Below are positions 36,529 to 49,832 of a DNA stretch of 64,000 bases, piece after piece (position 1 is the stretch's first letter; the number at the start of each line of letters is the position of its first letter). Origin of the DNA: Aureimonas jatrophae (GTDB lineage Bacteria > Pseudomonadota > Alphaproteobacteria > Rhizobiales > Rhizobiaceae); the NCBI RefSeq assembly GCF_900104035.1, contig NZ_FNIT01000010.1, positions 1 to 64,000 of the forward strand, written 5' to 3'. A model generated the notes under the pieces. The model saw nothing but the letters and a program-made list of their open reading frames with translations. It had not been told where the DNA came from and did no database searches. The translations under genes and the position numbers were made by a program.

Positions 36529-38514
36529 TCAGATGCCCTTCGCAGGACGACCCGACAAGACCCCGAACCCGTCGATCAGGGCTTCGGTTCCCGCTAGATT
36601 GTTGATCTCTCGGTTGATTTCAACGACCTGCGCCAGCGCGAAGTCGTCGTCGCCGCGCGCCAGAGCATCCTCGGCGGCCTTGAGTTCCTTATTTAGGGAA
36701 ATGGCGCGGTGCTGCAAGTGGAGCGCCTGGCGCACCGCCTCGCGCGCGTCCTCGAGCGCCGCCTCGGGCAGGACGGGCCACAGCCGCACGAGGCGCAGCA
36801 CCCCTTCCAGGCGCGCGAAGGTGTCGCCCATGCCGCGGCGGTCGAGTTCCGACAGGATGTCGTCGCGCGAGTGGGGCTGGTCGTCGGCATAGACGTCCAC
36901 CACGGCCGAGCGCACGCGCTCCATCTCGCCGTCGGTCAGCTCCAGGTCGGCGAAATAATCGAAGGCCTCGCGCAGAAGCGCGGGGTGGTTCACGAAGCCC
37001 ACCACGATCGAGGCCTCGCGCTGATAGGCCTGCGAGCCGTGGGCGGCCCCCACCATCTTGGTGCGCGTCAGGCGATCGGAACCGCGCTGCAGGCCCGCAC
37101 TGCCCGTCGGATTGCGCGAGAAGGCTGGACGCCCCCCCTCGCCACCGCCCCCGCGCCGCCCGGTCCTGCCCTCGCGCGGCCCCCGCTCGCCGCCGCGCCC
37201 GAAGCCCTGCGTGGCCTTTGCGACCCCGAAGAAGGCCGACAGGCGCTCCTCGGCGTCCTGCAGGTAGTGGCGGCGCAGGCTCTCGTCGCCGATCTGGCGC
37301 AGCGTGGTCTTGAGGCGCTGCTCCAGTTCGGCGCGGCGCTCGGGCGTGTCGAAGCCGCCGCCGCCCGACTCGCGCGTCCAGATGAGGTCGGCCAGCGGCC
37401 GGGCCCGTTCCAGGACGGCGCGCATCGCGTCCGCCCCGCCGGAGCGGATCAGGTCGTCGGGGTCCTTGCCGTCGGGCAGGAGGGCGAAGCGGAGCGAGCG
37501 ACCGGGCTTCAGGTGCGGAAGCGCCAGGTCGGCCGCGCGGTTGGCGGCCTTGATACCGGCCGCATCGCCGTCGAAGCACAGGATCGGCTCGGGCGCGGTG
37601 CGCCAGAGAAGCTCCAGCTGGTTCTGCGTCAGCGCGGTGCCGAGCGGCGCGACCGCGTTCTCGATGCCCGCCTGGTGAAGGGCGATGACGTCCATGTAGC
37701 CTTCCGCCACCACCAGCGTGTTGGAAGCCTTCGACGCGCGCCGGGCCTGCGCGAGGTTGTAGAGGACGTTGCCCTTGTGGAAGAGTTCGGTCTCGGGCGA
37801 GTTGAGGTACTTGGCCGGCGTGTCCGCCGACAGCGCGCGCCCGCCGAAGGCGATCGCGCTCTCGCGCCCGTCGAGGATCGGAAACATCACGCGGTCGCGG
37901 AAGCGGTCGTAGCTGACGGCGATCCCCTCGCCGTGCACCACGAGCCCGGCACCCTCGATCTCCGCCTTGCCGATGCCGCGGTCGGCCAGGAACTGCTTCA
38001 GGCGGTTGCGCGAGTCCGGGGCGTATCCGAGGCCGAAGGTCTTCTGGGTGACGGGATGAAGGCCGCGGTCGCGCAGGTAGCTGCGCGCCTTCGCGCCGTC
38101 GGCCTCCTGCAGCGTCTGGCGAAAGAACTCGGCGGCGAGGCGCACCGCGTCGCTGAGCGTCGCGCGCTCGCGCTCGCGCCGCTCGGCATCGGCGTCGCGG
38201 GCGGGCATCGGCACGCCCGCCTCGCCCGCCAGCCGCTCCACGGCCTCGGGAAAGCTCATGCCTTCCAGCTCCACCATGAAGCGGAAGTGGTCGCCCGACA
38301 CGCCGCAGCCGAAGCAGTGGTAGCGGCCCTTGGCATCCTCGCAGTGAAACGAGGGCGACTTCTCGCCGTGGAACGGGCAGCAGGCCCACCAGTCGCCGCG
38401 CGAGGGCTGGGTCTTGCGTCGGTCCCACGTCACGCGCCGCCCGACGACGTCCGAGATGGGGACGCGGGCGCGGATCTCGTCGAGAAAGGCGGGGGAGAAG
38501 CGCATGAGGATCAT
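36529..38514 (-). CDS. dnaG: DNA primase
   Basis: The 661-residue protein has the CHC2 zinc-binding domain at the N-terminus (CCPFHGEKSPSFHC, YHCFGCG). The primase core (GYAPDSRNRLKQFL, AFGGRAL) and the Toprim domain follow, with VVAEGYMDVIAL and CFDGDAAGIKAANRA. The C-terminal helicase-binding part is helical, and a Gly/Arg-rich linker sits at about 440-480. It synthesises RNA primers at the replication fork. ATG 38514 gives MILMRFSP; the internal ATG at codon 4 is equally acceptable. It sits upstream of rpoD. Confidence 0.97.
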   Translation of the reverse strand: MILMRFSPAFLDEIRARVPISDVVGRRVTWDRRKTQPSRGDWWACCPFHGEKSPSFHCEDAKGRYHCFGCGVSGDHFRFMVELEGMSFPEAVERLAGEAGVPMPARDADAERRERERATLSDAVRLAAEFFRQTLQEADGAKARSYLRDRGLHPVTQKTFGLGYAPDSRNRLKQFLADRGIGKAEIEGAGLVVHGEGIAVSYDRFRDRVMFPILDGRESAIAFGGRALSADTPAKYLNSPETELFHKGNVLYNLAQARRASKASNTLVVAEGYMDVIALHQAGIENAVAPLGTALTQNQLELLWRTAPEPILCFDGDAAGIKAANRAADLALPHLKPGRSLRFALLPDGKDPDDLIRSGGADAMRAVLERARPLADLIWTRESGGGGFDTPERRAELEQRLKTTLRQIGDESLRRHYLQDAEERLSAFFGVAKATQGFGRGGERGPREGRTGRRGGGGEGGRPAFSRNPTGSAGLQRGSDRLTRTKMVGAAHGSQAYQREASIVVGFVNHPALLREAFDYFADLELTDGEMERVRSAVVDVYADDQPHSRDDILSELDRRGMGDTFARLEGVLRLVRLWPVLPEAALEDAREAVRQALHLQHRAISLNKELKAAEDALARGDDDFALAQVVEINREINNLAGTEALIDGFGVLSGRPAKGI

Positions 38515-38601
38515 ATCGTCCCGCCCGGGTCCAATTGCCAGTTTCGCCGGCGCTCAAGTCCCGTTATCCACGCCTGTCCACAGCCGGGGAGCACCATCGC
38601 C

Positions 38602-39093
38602 ATGACACCGCGCCTGAGCCTGTCCGATCTGCCCCTGGAGTCCTGGACGCAGGGATCCGCCTTCGGGAGCGCGGACAGCTCGTTCGCCAAGCGGCTCGGC
38701 CTTCGCCTCATCGGCGCGAGCTACAACGAGGTCCCCCCGGGCAAGAGCGGATGCCCCTTCCACAACCATCGCGGCGAGGACGAGCTCTACGTCATCCTCG
38801 AGGGGTCCGGCCTCTACCGCTTCGGCGAGGAGCGGATCGCGGTCTCGGCCGGCGACGTCCTCGGCGCACCGGCCGGCGGTCCCGACACGGCGCATCAGTT
38901 GATCAACACGGGCGAGCGCGTCCTGCGCTACCTCGTCGTGTCGAACCAGGCGCCGGTCGACATCGTGGAATATCCCGATTCCGGGAAGGTGCTCGGCACG
39001 GTCGAGGACGCGCCGGCGGACGACGGCTTCCGGCACATGACGCGCCGTCGGGAGAGCGTCGACTACTGGGAGGACGAGCCCGGCGCGCTTTGA
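38602..39093 (+). CDS. Cupin-domain protein
   Basis: The 163-residue protein is a single-domain cupin. Motif 1 reads CPFHNHRGEDELYVILEG with the expected His-x-His and Glu metal ligands. Motif 2 reads GDVLGAPAGGPDTAHQLIN with the third histidine. It therefore probably binds a divalent metal. Substrate is unknown; many such proteins are annotated as auxin-binding-like or as sugar isomerase relatives. It diverges from dnaG and is followed about 60 bases later by a chorismate mutase gene. An ATG at 38602 fits, with GGGGAG about 15 bases upstream. Confidence 0.82.
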   Translation: MTPRLSLSDLPLESWTQGSAFGSADSSFAKRLGLRLIGASYNEVPPGKSGCPFHNHRGEDELYVILEGSGLYRFGEERIAVSAGDVLGAPAGGPDTAHQLINTGERVLRYLVVSNQAPVDIVEYPDSGKVLGTVEDAPADDGFRHMTRRRESVDYWEDEPGAL

Positions 39094-39155
39094 CCTCCCG
39101 CCCCGCTCGGCCTATCGAGACCTCGCCCCCCGCGCCTATAGGAGCCTTTCCGCCG

Positions 39156-39458
39156 ATGGACCAGCCCGCCGTTCCCGCCGAACTCCTGGAGATCCGACGC
39201 TCGATCGACAACATCGACGCGGCCATGGTCCATCTTCTCGCCGAGCGCTTCCGCTGCACCAAGCGCGTCGGACACCTCAAGGCGACCCACAAGCTGCCGC
39301 CCGCCGATCCGGCGCGCGAGGCCCGGCAGGTCGAGCGCCTGCGCAAGCTCGCCGTGGACGCCGAACTCGACCCGGACTTCGCCGAGAAATACTTAGCCTT
39401 CGTGATCCGCGAGGTGATCCGCTACCACGAGGCGGCCGCGCGCGAGACGACCGGCTAG
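39156..39458 (+). CDS. Chorismate mutase (AroQ type)
   Basis: The 100-residue, all-helical protein matches the small AroQ class. The first helix reads LLEIRRSIDNIDAAMVHLLAERF with the active-site arginine. KRVGHLKATHKLPPADPARE and the C-terminal FVIREVIRYHE helix follow. It converts chorismate to prephenate for phenylalanine and tyrosine synthesis. AGGAG lies about 14 bases before the ATG. The monofunctional form without prephenate dehydratase is common in alphaproteobacteria. It lies upstream of carA in the same direction with a 132-base gap. Confidence 0.9.
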   Translation: MDQPAVPAELLEIRRSIDNIDAAMVHLLAERFRCTKRVGHLKATHKLPPADPAREARQVERLRKLAVDAELDPDFAEKYLAFVIREVIRYHEAAARETTG

Positions 39459-39590
39459 CTTGCAACCAAGCCATGCGTGCGCCGGGGGTTGCGCTCCGGG
39501 TCTCCAGCGGCGATAGGAACGCTCCGAAAGCGACGACGCCGCCTCGACCGAGATGCCGGCCCACCCCCCGTCGCGTTTTGGAGTTGCCCC

Positions 39591-40778
39591 ATGAGCGAGC
39601 CCTGGACCCCGCGTCGCCCGACCGCCCTTCTCGTCCTGGCGGACGGCACGGTGATCGAGGGCGACGGCATCGGCGCCGAAGGGTCGGCCGTCGGCGAGGT
39701 CTGCTTCAACACCTCGCTCACCGGCTACCAGGAGATCCTGACGGACCCCTCCTACGCCCGGCAGATCGTCACCTTCACCTTCCCCCACATCGGCAACGTC
39801 GGCGCCAACGACGAGGACGTGGAAGACCTCGTGCCGGAGAACTCGGTCGGGGCGGTGGGCGCGGTGTTCCGCGCCGAGGTGTCGGCCCCCTCCAACTACC
39901 GCTCGGCGGGCGGCCTCGACGCGTGGCTGAAGAGCCGCGGCGTCGTCGCGATCTCGGGCGTCGACACGCGGGCGCTGACCGCCCTGATCCGCGAGAACGG
40001 CATGCCGAACGCGGTGATCGCGCACGCGCCGGACGGCGTGTTCGACCGCGACGCGCTGCTCGCCCAGGCGCGCGAGTGGTCGGGTCTCGTCGGCCTGGAT
40101 CTGGCCAAGGACGCGGCCTCCTCGCGCACCGAGGTCTGGACGGAAGGGCCCTGGAACTGGGACCGGGGCTACGGCGCCCACGAGAATCCGAACTACACGA
40201 TCGTCGCGATCGACTACGGCACGAAGCGCAACATCCTGCGCCTCATGTCGGGTCATGGCGCGCGCGTCGTGATCGTGCCGCCGGACGCCTCGGCGGCCGA
40301 GATCCTCGCCCACAAGCCCGACGGCATCTTCCTGTCGAACGGGCCGGGCGATCCGGCCGCCACCGCCCGGTACGCCGCGCCCGTGATCGCGGAGCTCGCC
40401 CGCACCGGCACGCCGATCTTCGGCATCTGCCTCGGCCACCAGCTGCTGGCGCTGGCGCTCGGCGGTCGCACCATGAAGATGCACCAGGGACACCACGGCG
40501 CGAACCATCCGGTGAAGGACTTCACCACCGGCAAGGTCGAGATCGTCTCGATGAACCACGGCTTCGCGGTGGATCCCGCCTCGCTGCCCTCGACCGTGGA
40601 GCAGACGCACGTCTCGCTCTTCGACGGCACGAACTGCGGCCTGCGCGTCGCCGGCCAGCCGGTCTTCTCGGTGCAGCACCACCCGGAGGCCTCGCCGGGA
40701 CCGCAGGACTCGCACTACCTGTTCCAGCGGTTCTTCGACCTCATCGACGAGCACCGGGCCACCCGCTCGGCCGCCTGA
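39591..40778 (+). CDS. carA: Carbamoyl-phosphate synthase small subunit
   Basis: The 395-residue protein has the N-terminal CPSase_sm_chain domain (VCFNTSLTGYQEILTDPSY, FTFPHIGNVG) and a class I glutamine amidotransferase domain. The latter shows the nucleophile in FGICLGHQLLALALGG and the His-Glu pair in VQHHPEASPGP. It hydrolyses glutamine and channels ammonia to CarB for arginine and pyrimidine synthesis. ATG 39591 is supported by TTTTGGAG just upstream; the open frame continues to 39477. carB follows after 147 bases. Confidence 0.96.
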   Translation: MSEPWTPRRPTALLVLADGTVIEGDGIGAEGSAVGEVCFNTSLTGYQEILTDPSYARQIVTFTFPHIGNVGANDEDVEDLVPENSVGAVGAVFRAEVSAPSNYRSAGGLDAWLKSRGVVAISGVDTRALTALIRENGMPNAVIAHAPDGVFDRDALLAQAREWSGLVGLDLAKDAASSRTEVWTEGPWNWDRGYGAHENPNYTIVAIDYGTKRNILRLMSGHGARVVIVPPDASAAEILAHKPDGIFLSNGPGDPAATARYAAPVIAELARTGTPIFGICLGHQLLALALGGRTMKMHQGHHGANHPVKDFTTGKVEIVSMNHGFAVDPASLPSTVEQTHVSLFDGTNCGLRVAGQPVFSVQHHPEASPGPQDSHYLFQRFFDLIDEHRATRSAA

Positions 40779-40925
40779 GGGGGCGGGCGCCGAATGCGCC
40801 CTTTCCCACCGCTGCCCCCTCGCCTATAAGCCGCTTCTAGCCTCGCCATCAGATCCTGCTCGACCTCGTCCGCCCCTTCCGGCGGCCGGGGCCTTCGGCG
40901 CAACACGCAAGACGGACCGGAACCC

Positions 40926-44351
<3,426 letters not shown>

Positions 44352-44370
44352 CGCTTGATCCCGCGAGGGA

Positions 44371-44389
44371 CGGCCCCGTTCCGGGGCCG
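44371..44389 (+). terminator. Hairpin after carB
   Basis: An 8-bp inverted repeat (cggccccg / cggggccg) with a three-base loop follows the carB stop by 20 bases. No T-run follows, so it may be a partial terminator or an element in the greA leader. Confidence 0.5.
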
Positions 44390-44536
44390 CAAGGGCTCTC
44401 CTGCATAAGGCCGCCCGCAAGAATCACCGGCTGGTTCCCGCCTCAGAACGGGGACCGGTCTTCTTTCGCGTCGGCGGGCTGCCGGCGCCGTGTTTCCGGC
44501 CCCGGCCGGGGGCCGCAAGTCGAAGAGGTAACGGGC

Positions 44537-45010
44537 ATGGACAAGGTGCCGATGACGAGCGCTGGCTTCGAGTCCCTCAAGGAGGAACTCCGCCGCCGTC
44601 AGCAGGAGGAGCGCCCGCGGATCGTCGAGGCCATCTCCGAGGCGCGCGCCCATGGCGACCTGTCGGAGAATGCCGAGTACCATTCCGCCAAGGAGGCGCA
44701 GAGCCTCAACGAGGGACGGATCGCCGAGCTCGAGGACCTGACCGCGCGCGCCGAGGTAATCGACGTCGCCAAGCTGTCCGGCGACAAGGTGAAGTTCGGC
44801 GCCACCGTCAAGCTGGTGGACGAGGACACCGAGGAGGAGAAGGTCTATCAGATCGTCGGCGACCAGGAAGCCGACGTGAAGAAGGGCCGCATCTCCATCT
44901 CCTCGCCGATCGCACGCGCCCTGATCGGCAAGGGCGAGGGTGACACGGTCGAGGTCGCGGCCCCCGGCGGCGCCCGCTCCTACGAGATCCTGGAGCTGCG
45001 CTGGGCGTAA
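44537..45010 (+). CDS. greA: Transcript cleavage factor GreA
   Basis: The 157-residue protein has the N-terminal antiparallel coiled coil with the acidic tip residues in [22 protein letters not shown]-terminal FKBP-like globular domain follows ([18 protein letters not shown]). It enters the RNA polymerase secondary channel and stimulates cleavage of backtracked transcripts. AAGAGG precedes the ATG. The Uma2 gene starts nine bases after its stop and is probably co-transcribed. Confidence 0.97.
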   Translation: MDKVPMTSAGFESLKEELRRRQQEERPRIVEAISEARAHGDLSENAEYHSAKEAQSLNEGRIAELEDLTARAEVIDVAKLSGDKVKFGATVKLVDEDTEEEKVYQIVGDQEADVKKGRISISSPIARALIGKGEGDTVEVAAPGGARSYEILELRWA

Positions 45011-45019
45011 GGGAATGCG

Positions 45020-45604
45020 ATGAGCGAGGCCGTCCAGCAGACCTTCGGGCTCGAAGCGTTCCTTGCCTGGGAACGCGAGCAGGAACGCCGATACGAGCTG
45101 GTGGATGGCGTCGCCGTGATGATGACCGGTGGGACGCAAGGCCACGCGCTGATCGCCGCCAACATCGTCGCCGCCTTGCGTCCGCGTTTGCGCGGCTCTC
45201 CTTGCCGGCCGTCCGGCTCCGACATGCGGGTCCCAATTCCTGCCACCGGCAACGCGCGCTATCCCGACGTCACCGTGGATTGCGGTCCGTTCGACCGCTC
45301 CTCGCACGATGCCTCGCGACCGACGGTCGTGTTCGAGGTGCTCTCGGACTCGACCGGATGGTTCGATCAGACGCGCAAGCTGCGCGACTACGACAGTGTC
45401 GCCTCGATCCGTCAGTACGTCTGCGTCTCGCAGTCCGAGCCACGCGTCCTCGTCTGGCGGCGTGACGGTTCGGGCCGGCTCGTACCGGACGCGATCCTGG
45501 TGAAGGGCGCACTCCAGCTGGACTTCGAAGGCTTGATGGCCGATCTGTCGCTCGCCGACATCTACGAGGAAACGGGGCTTCTGGACGCCTCAGCCGCCGG
45601 CTGA
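45020..45604 (+). CDS. Uma2-family (DUF820) endonuclease-like protein
   Basis: The 194-residue protein shows the Uma2 PD-(D/E)XK fold. YELVDGVAVMMTGGTQGHALI is followed by ARYPDVTVDCGPF (catalytic Asp), VVFEVLSDSTGWFDQTRKL (Glu and downstream Lys) and IRQYVCVSQ. The family is abundant in cyanobacteria and some proteobacteria, and most members have no known cellular role. It follows greA by nine bases and precedes the glycosyltransferase by four, so it is part of that transcript. Confidence 0.88.
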   Translation: MSEAVQQTFGLEAFLAWEREQERRYELVDGVAVMMTGGTQGHALIAANIVAALRPRLRGSPCRPSGSDMRVPIPATGNARYPDVTVDCGPFDRSSHDASRPTVVFEVLSDSTGWFDQTRKLRDYDSVASIRQYVCVSQSEPRVLVWRRDGSGRLVPDAILVKGALQLDFEGLMADLSLADIYEETGLLDASAAG

Positions 45605-45608
45605 CCCG

Positions 45609-46691
45609 ATGAACGTGGCACCGTCCGACCCCGAAGTCGTCGCACCCAACTTCAAGCGCCGCCTGTCGGGCGTCACCTCGACCATCATTCAGCTCGTGCC
45701 CGAGCATGCGCGGCGCTTGAGCGTCGCGGCGTTCGGCCCCGGCCTGCCGGCGCATCTGCCCAAGCTCGGCGCGCGCGACCTCCTTCGGCTCGCCCGTCCC
45801 CCGGCGGGCCGTCCGTTCCGCATCTGGCACGCCCGGCGCAACGTCGAGATGCTGCCCGGCATCCTCCTGCGCGATCTCCTGCGCTGGCCGCTCCGCCTCG
45901 TCTTCACCTCCGCCTCGCAGCGTCGCCACACGCGCTACACGCGCTGGCTGATCGGGCGCATGGACGCCGTGATCGCGACCTCGTCCCGCACCGGCGCCTA
46001 TCTGACGGTACCCCATACGGTCGTCACGCATGGCATCGACCAGACCCGCTTCCGCCCCCCGTCCGAGGGCCGCGCGGAGCGACGGAAGGCGCTCGGCCTC
46101 GATCCCGCGCTCAAGGCCGTCGGCTGCTTCGGCCGCATCCGTCACCAGAAGGGCACCGACCTCTTCGTCGACGCCATGATCCGCCTTCTGGCGGATCATG
46201 GCGGCTGGCAGGGCGTCGTGGCAGGCCGCACGACGGGCGAGCACGAGGGGTTCGAGCACGATCTGAAGGTCCGCATCGACGCCGCCGGGCTTGCGACGCG
46301 CATCCGTTTCGTCGGCGAGCACCGCGACATCGAGCGCTGGTACGGAGCGCTCGACCTCTTCGTCGCGCCGCAGCGCTGGGAGGGCTTCGGCCTGACGCCG
46401 CTGGAGGCGATGAGCTGCGGCGTACCGGTGGTGGCCGCCGACGTCGGCGTCTTCGCGGATGCGGTGCCGCCGGTGGCCGGGCGCATCGTGCCGCCCGACG
46501 ATCTCGATGCGCTCACCGAGGCGATCCGCCCGTTCCTGCATGACGATGCCCTGCTCGGCCAAGCCGGCGCGGCAGCTCTCGAAACCGCTCTGCGCGACTT
46601 TCCGCTGGAGCGCGAGGCGCGCGAGATCGAGGCCGTCTACGAGCGGCTCTGGTCCGGGAAGTCGGCCGCCTCGACGGGCGTCCGCCGGTAG
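45609..46691 (+). CDS. lpcC: Group 1 glycosyltransferase, LpcC-like core mannosyltransferase
   Basis: The 360-residue protein is a GT4-family enzyme of GT-B fold. The acceptor half contains IWHARRNVEMLPGILLRDL. The donor half has GCFGRIRHQKGTDLFVDAM and the retaining-enzyme motif WEGFGLTPLEAMSCGVPVVA with the conserved E-x7-E. The acceptor-side sequence resembles rhizobial LpcC, which adds mannose to the lipopolysaccharide core. The gene symbol is offered on that resemblance. It begins four bases after the Uma2 gene and overlaps the convergent GT25 gene by 55 bases. It acts at the inner face of the cytoplasmic membrane. Confidence 0.83.
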   Translation: MNVAPSDPEVVAPNFKRRLSGVTSTIIQLVPEHARRLSVAAFGPGLPAHLPKLGARDLLRLARPPAGRPFRIWHARRNVEMLPGILLRDLLRWPLRLVFTSASQRRHTRYTRWLIGRMDAVIATSSRTGAYLTVPHTVVTHGIDQTRFRPPSEGRAERRKALGLDPALKAVGCFGRIRHQKGTDLFVDAMIRLLADHGGWQGVVAGRTTGEHEGFEHDLKVRIDAAGLATRIRFVGEHRDIERWYGALDLFVAPQRWEGFGLTPLEAMSCGVPVVAADVGVFADAVPPVAGRIVPPDDLDALTEAIRPFLHDDALLGQAGAAALETALRDFPLEREAREIEAVYERLWSGKSAASTGVRR

Positions 46692-47446
46692 GTCGCGGGC
46701 CCCAGCCGCGCCGCGTGATGGGCGAGGAGGCGTACCTGCGCCGCGATGCGCCGCGCGAGAAAGGGCAGGTTCGCGCGACTGACGGGCAGGCGCGCGCGCG
46801 GCTGGTGGATCATGGTCGCGCCGTCGACGCCCGCGGCCCGTCCGGTGAGCGCGGCGAAGAGATGCGCCTGGATCGCCAGCGCGGGCTCGACCTGGAAGAG
46901 CCTCAGACCCGGGCAGGTGAAGAGAAAGGCGTCGGCGGGCGCCGCGCCCCGGGCCTCGAACGAGGCGAGAAGCCGCCGCGCGCCGGCCGGCCACAGGAGG
47001 TAGGCGGCCGAGCCCGACTTGTCGCGCCGCGTCTGCCGGACCCATAACCCCTCGCCGACCGCAACGCTCCGGCGCGCCACGAAGCGCCGCCGTCCGAAGG
47101 TCTCGATGTTCACCATCTCCGCGTCGAGGCGCGACAGGGCCGCCAGCGCCTCAGGCAGGCGGCACGAGAGCACCGCGTCGTCCTCCAGCACCAGGACCGG
47201 CCCGGTACCCGCCGCGACCTCGCGCCAGATCGCGACATGCGACAGGAGGCAGCCGAGTTCGGGACCGCTCAAGGGCCGCTCCCAGCGGTGGTTGATGCGA
47301 CGCTCCAGGTCGGGCGCGATGTCCGCGGTCTCCACCGCCCGCCGACGCTCGAAGGCCAGGCCGAGGCCACCGAGCTGCCGCGCCATGAAATCGAGGCGCG
47401 CGGTGGCGCGGTCGAGGTTGATGACGCGGATCGGGACGGGCTCCAT
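46637..47446 (-). CDS. Glycosyltransferase family 25 protein
   Basis: The 269-residue protein matches the GT25 (LPS-type beta-galactosyltransferase) family. It has VINLDRATARLDFMARQL at the N-terminus, GCLLSHVAIWREV in the middle and the metal-binding-like VLVLEDDAVLS. It probably adds a sugar to lipopolysaccharide or another surface glycan. ATG 47446 matches the family's usual start; the frame extends to 47524. The 3' end overlaps lpcC on the other strand. It lies 56 bases downstream of an ABC exporter gene read in the same direction and may be co-transcribed with it. Confidence 0.85.
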   Translation of the reverse strand: MEPVPIRVINLDRATARLDFMARQLGGLGLAFERRRAVETADIAPDLERRINHRWERPLSGPELGCLLSHVAIWREVAAGTGPVLVLEDDAVLSCRLPEALAALSRLDAEMVNIETFGRRRFVARRSVAVGEGLWVRQTRRDKSGSAAYLLWPAGARRLLASFEARGAAPADAFLFTCPGLRLFQVEPALAIQAHLFAALTGRAAGVDGATMIHQPRARLPVSRANLPFLARRIAAQVRLLAHHAARLGPATYRRTPVEAADFPDQSRS

Positions 47447-47501
47447 GGGCGTCGCTCTAGGCCGGACGCGGGCGGCGCGTCCAGTGCGCCGCCCGTCCCG
47501 C

Positions 47502-49292
47502 TCATCGGATGCCCAGCCCGTCATGCCGGTTGAGGCGCCGGTAGAGCCCGTCCTCGCGCGCCATCAGCTCGGCATGGCTGCCGTCCTCGGCGATGCGCCC
47601 CCGGTCGAAGACGAGGATGCGGTCGAGCTCGCGCACCGTGGACAGCCGATGCGCGATCACGAGGCTGGTGCGCCCGCGCATCAGGCGCTCCATCGCGAGC
47701 TGGATCAGGCGTTCGGACTCCGAATCCAGCGCCGAGGTCGCCTCGTCGAGCACGAGGATCGGCGCATCCGCCAGGAAGGCGCGGGCCAGCGCCACGCGCT
47801 GCCGCTCGCCGCCCGACAGCTTCACGCCCCGCTCGCCCACCATCGTGTCGTAGCCCTGCGGCAGCTGCTCGATGAAGCGGTCGGCGCTGGCGAGCCGCGC
47901 CGCCCGTTCGATCTCCTCGCGGCTGGCGTCGGGCCGGGCATAGGCGATGTTGTCGCGAAGCGTGCGGTGGAAGAGCACCGACTCCTGCGGCACGATCGCG
48001 ATCTGCCGGCGCAGCGAGCCTTGCGTGACGCGCGAGACGTCCTGCCCGTCGATCAGAATGCGTCCGCCGTTCACGTCGTGAAGCCTCTGGATCAGCTTCA
48101 CGAAGGTCGTCTTGCCGGAGCCCGACGGCCCCACCAGCCCGACGCGCTGCCCGCCGGGGATCGCGACCGTGAAGTCCTCGTAGAGCGGCGTGTCGTGGCC
48201 GCCGTAGTGGAAGCGCACCGCCTCGAAGCGGATCGCCCCGTCCCGCACGACGAGCGGCTGCGCCCCTTCCGCGTCGCGGATGCCCGGTGTGCCGCGCTCC
48301 AGATCCACCAGCTCCTCCATCTCGTTCACCGAGCGCTGGAGGTTGTTCACGTGCATGCCGATGTCGCGCAGGTATCCGTGCACCACGAAGTAGGTGGTGA
48401 GGAGGTAGGCGACGTCGCCCGCCGAGGCCGCGCCGGTCCGCCACAGGTGCAGGGCCGCGAGCGCGATCGCGACACGGATCGCCCAAAGGACGGCGACCTG
48501 CGCCGTGCCCGCCCAGGTATGCCGCATCCAGGTGCGCGCGGTCTGCCGACGCCAGTCACGGAGGGCATCGGACAGGCGTTCCTCCTCGCGCGCCTCGGCG
48601 CCGAAGGCCTTCACCACGGCGTTGCAGCCGAGCGCGTCGGCGAGCACGCCGCCGACGCGCGTATCGAGCTTGTTGGACAGGCGCGAGGCCGGCGCGACGT
48701 AGGCGACCGACAGCCAGACGGTGGCAGAGACGTAGAGAACCGCGCCGAGCCCCATGACGAGGCCCATCAGCGGCCACTGCGCGGTGAGAAGCGCGACCGT
48801 GCCGATCAGCACCACCACGGAGGGCAGAAGTGCCAAGAGGAGCACGTCGTGCAGAAGGTCGAGCGACCACATGCCCCGCGTGATCTGGCGCACCGTCGAG
48901 CCCGAGAAGCTGCCGGCATGCCAGTCCGAGGAGAAGTGCTGGACGCGCGCGAAGGTGCGCCCGCCGACCCGGCTCATGATGCGCAGCGTCATCGGCACGA
49001 CGCTGGCCCAGGCCAGATGCCGCAGCCCGACGAACAGAAGGCCGAGCACCGCCATGGCGGCCAGCGCCTCCAGCGCTTGACGCATGGCGTCCGGCCGCGC
49101 GCTCTCCGTCGTCAGCGCGTCCACGAGGCGCCCCGCGAAGAAGGGAATGAAGACGTCGGCAAGCGTCGCGAGCGTGATCGCGCCCGCCACCATGGCGACG
49201 CGCGGCGTCTCGGTACGCCAGTTGCGGACGGTGTAGGCAAGGACGCGACGGATCGCGCCCATGCGATCGGTCTCGATGGTTTGAACGGTCAT
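47502..49292 (-). CDS. ABC exporter, fused permease and ATPase
   Basis: The roughly 596-residue protein has a six-helix type-1 exporter domain and a C-terminal nucleotide-binding domain. The latter shows Walker A (GPSGSGKTTFVKLIQRL), Q-loop (IAIVPQESVLF), signature (VKLSGGERQRVALARAF), Walker B (ILVLDEATSALD) and H-loop (VIAHRLSTV). It forms a homodimer or heterodimer in the inner membrane. Substrate cannot be read from sequence; a lipid, glycan or drug is possible. Starts at 49325, 49292 and 49262 are all in frame and none has an ideal ribosome binding site. The GT25 gene follows. Confidence 0.88.
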   Translation of the reverse strand: MTVQTIETDRMGAIRRVLAYTVRNWRTETPRVAMVAGAITLATLADVFIPFFAGRLVDALTTESARPDAMRQALEALAAMAVLGLLFVGLRHLAWASVVPMTLRIMSRVGGRTFARVQHFSSDWHAGSFSGSTVRQITRGMWSLDLLHDVLLLALLPSVVVLIGTVALLTAQWPLMGLVMGLGAVLYVSATVWLSVAYVAPASRLSNKLDTRVGGVLADALGCNAVVKAFGAEAREEERLSDALRDWRRQTARTWMRHTWAGTAQVAVLWAIRVAIALAALHLWRTGAASAGDVAYLLTTYFVVHGYLRDIGMHVNNLQRSVNEMEELVDLERGTPGIRDAEGAQPLVVRDGAIRFEAVRFHYGGHDTPLYEDFTVAIPGGQRVGLVGPSGSGKTTFVKLIQRLHDVNGGRILIDGQDVSRVTQGSLRRQIAIVPQESVLFHRTLRDNIAYARPDASREEIERAARLASADRFIEQLPQGYDTMVGERGVKLSGGERQRVALARAFLADAPILVLDEATSALDSESERLIQLAMERLMRGRTSLVIAHRLSTVRELDRILVFDRGRIAEDGSHAELMAREDGLYRRLNRHDGLGIR

Positions 49293-49832
49293 GAGGCTCA
49301 GAACGGCGCCCAGCGGGGCGACCATCTCCCATAGTGGCGCGAGGACCCGTCGGGGTCGTTCGGCCGGAAGCGCAGGAACGGGTGCGGGCCTTACGGGGAA
49401 GGCCGCGACCTGGAAGATCGAGAACGGGCGGCTAGCGCCGCACGGTCGATCGCGGGCCCTTCGGGCGTCCCGCGCCGGCTGCGGACCGCAGCACGGACGG
49501 GTGGCGAAGGGCACCGGCGGGGGTTGAGATCGGATCCATCACGTCAGTCCCTCCCCGCATCTTAGGTCGGATCGGCCCGCCGCTGGACCGGGCTGGATTC
49601 GGCGGGGCAAAGGCATCCCGCACGCGGCTGCAGCGGCATGATTAGTCCCGCGCCCCCGCGTCGTCCAGCCATGCCTCTTCACCATGGGGCGAAAGAGACG
49701 GGGAACTGTGGCGCGCCGGCCACTCCCGCTGTTGCCAGCCGGCCGCCCCCTCCCCTATTGAAGAGGGCTGTATTGAAGAGGTCTGCGCCCGAGCCCATGT
49801 CGAGTTGCGACCCACAAGCCGAGTGCCATTCC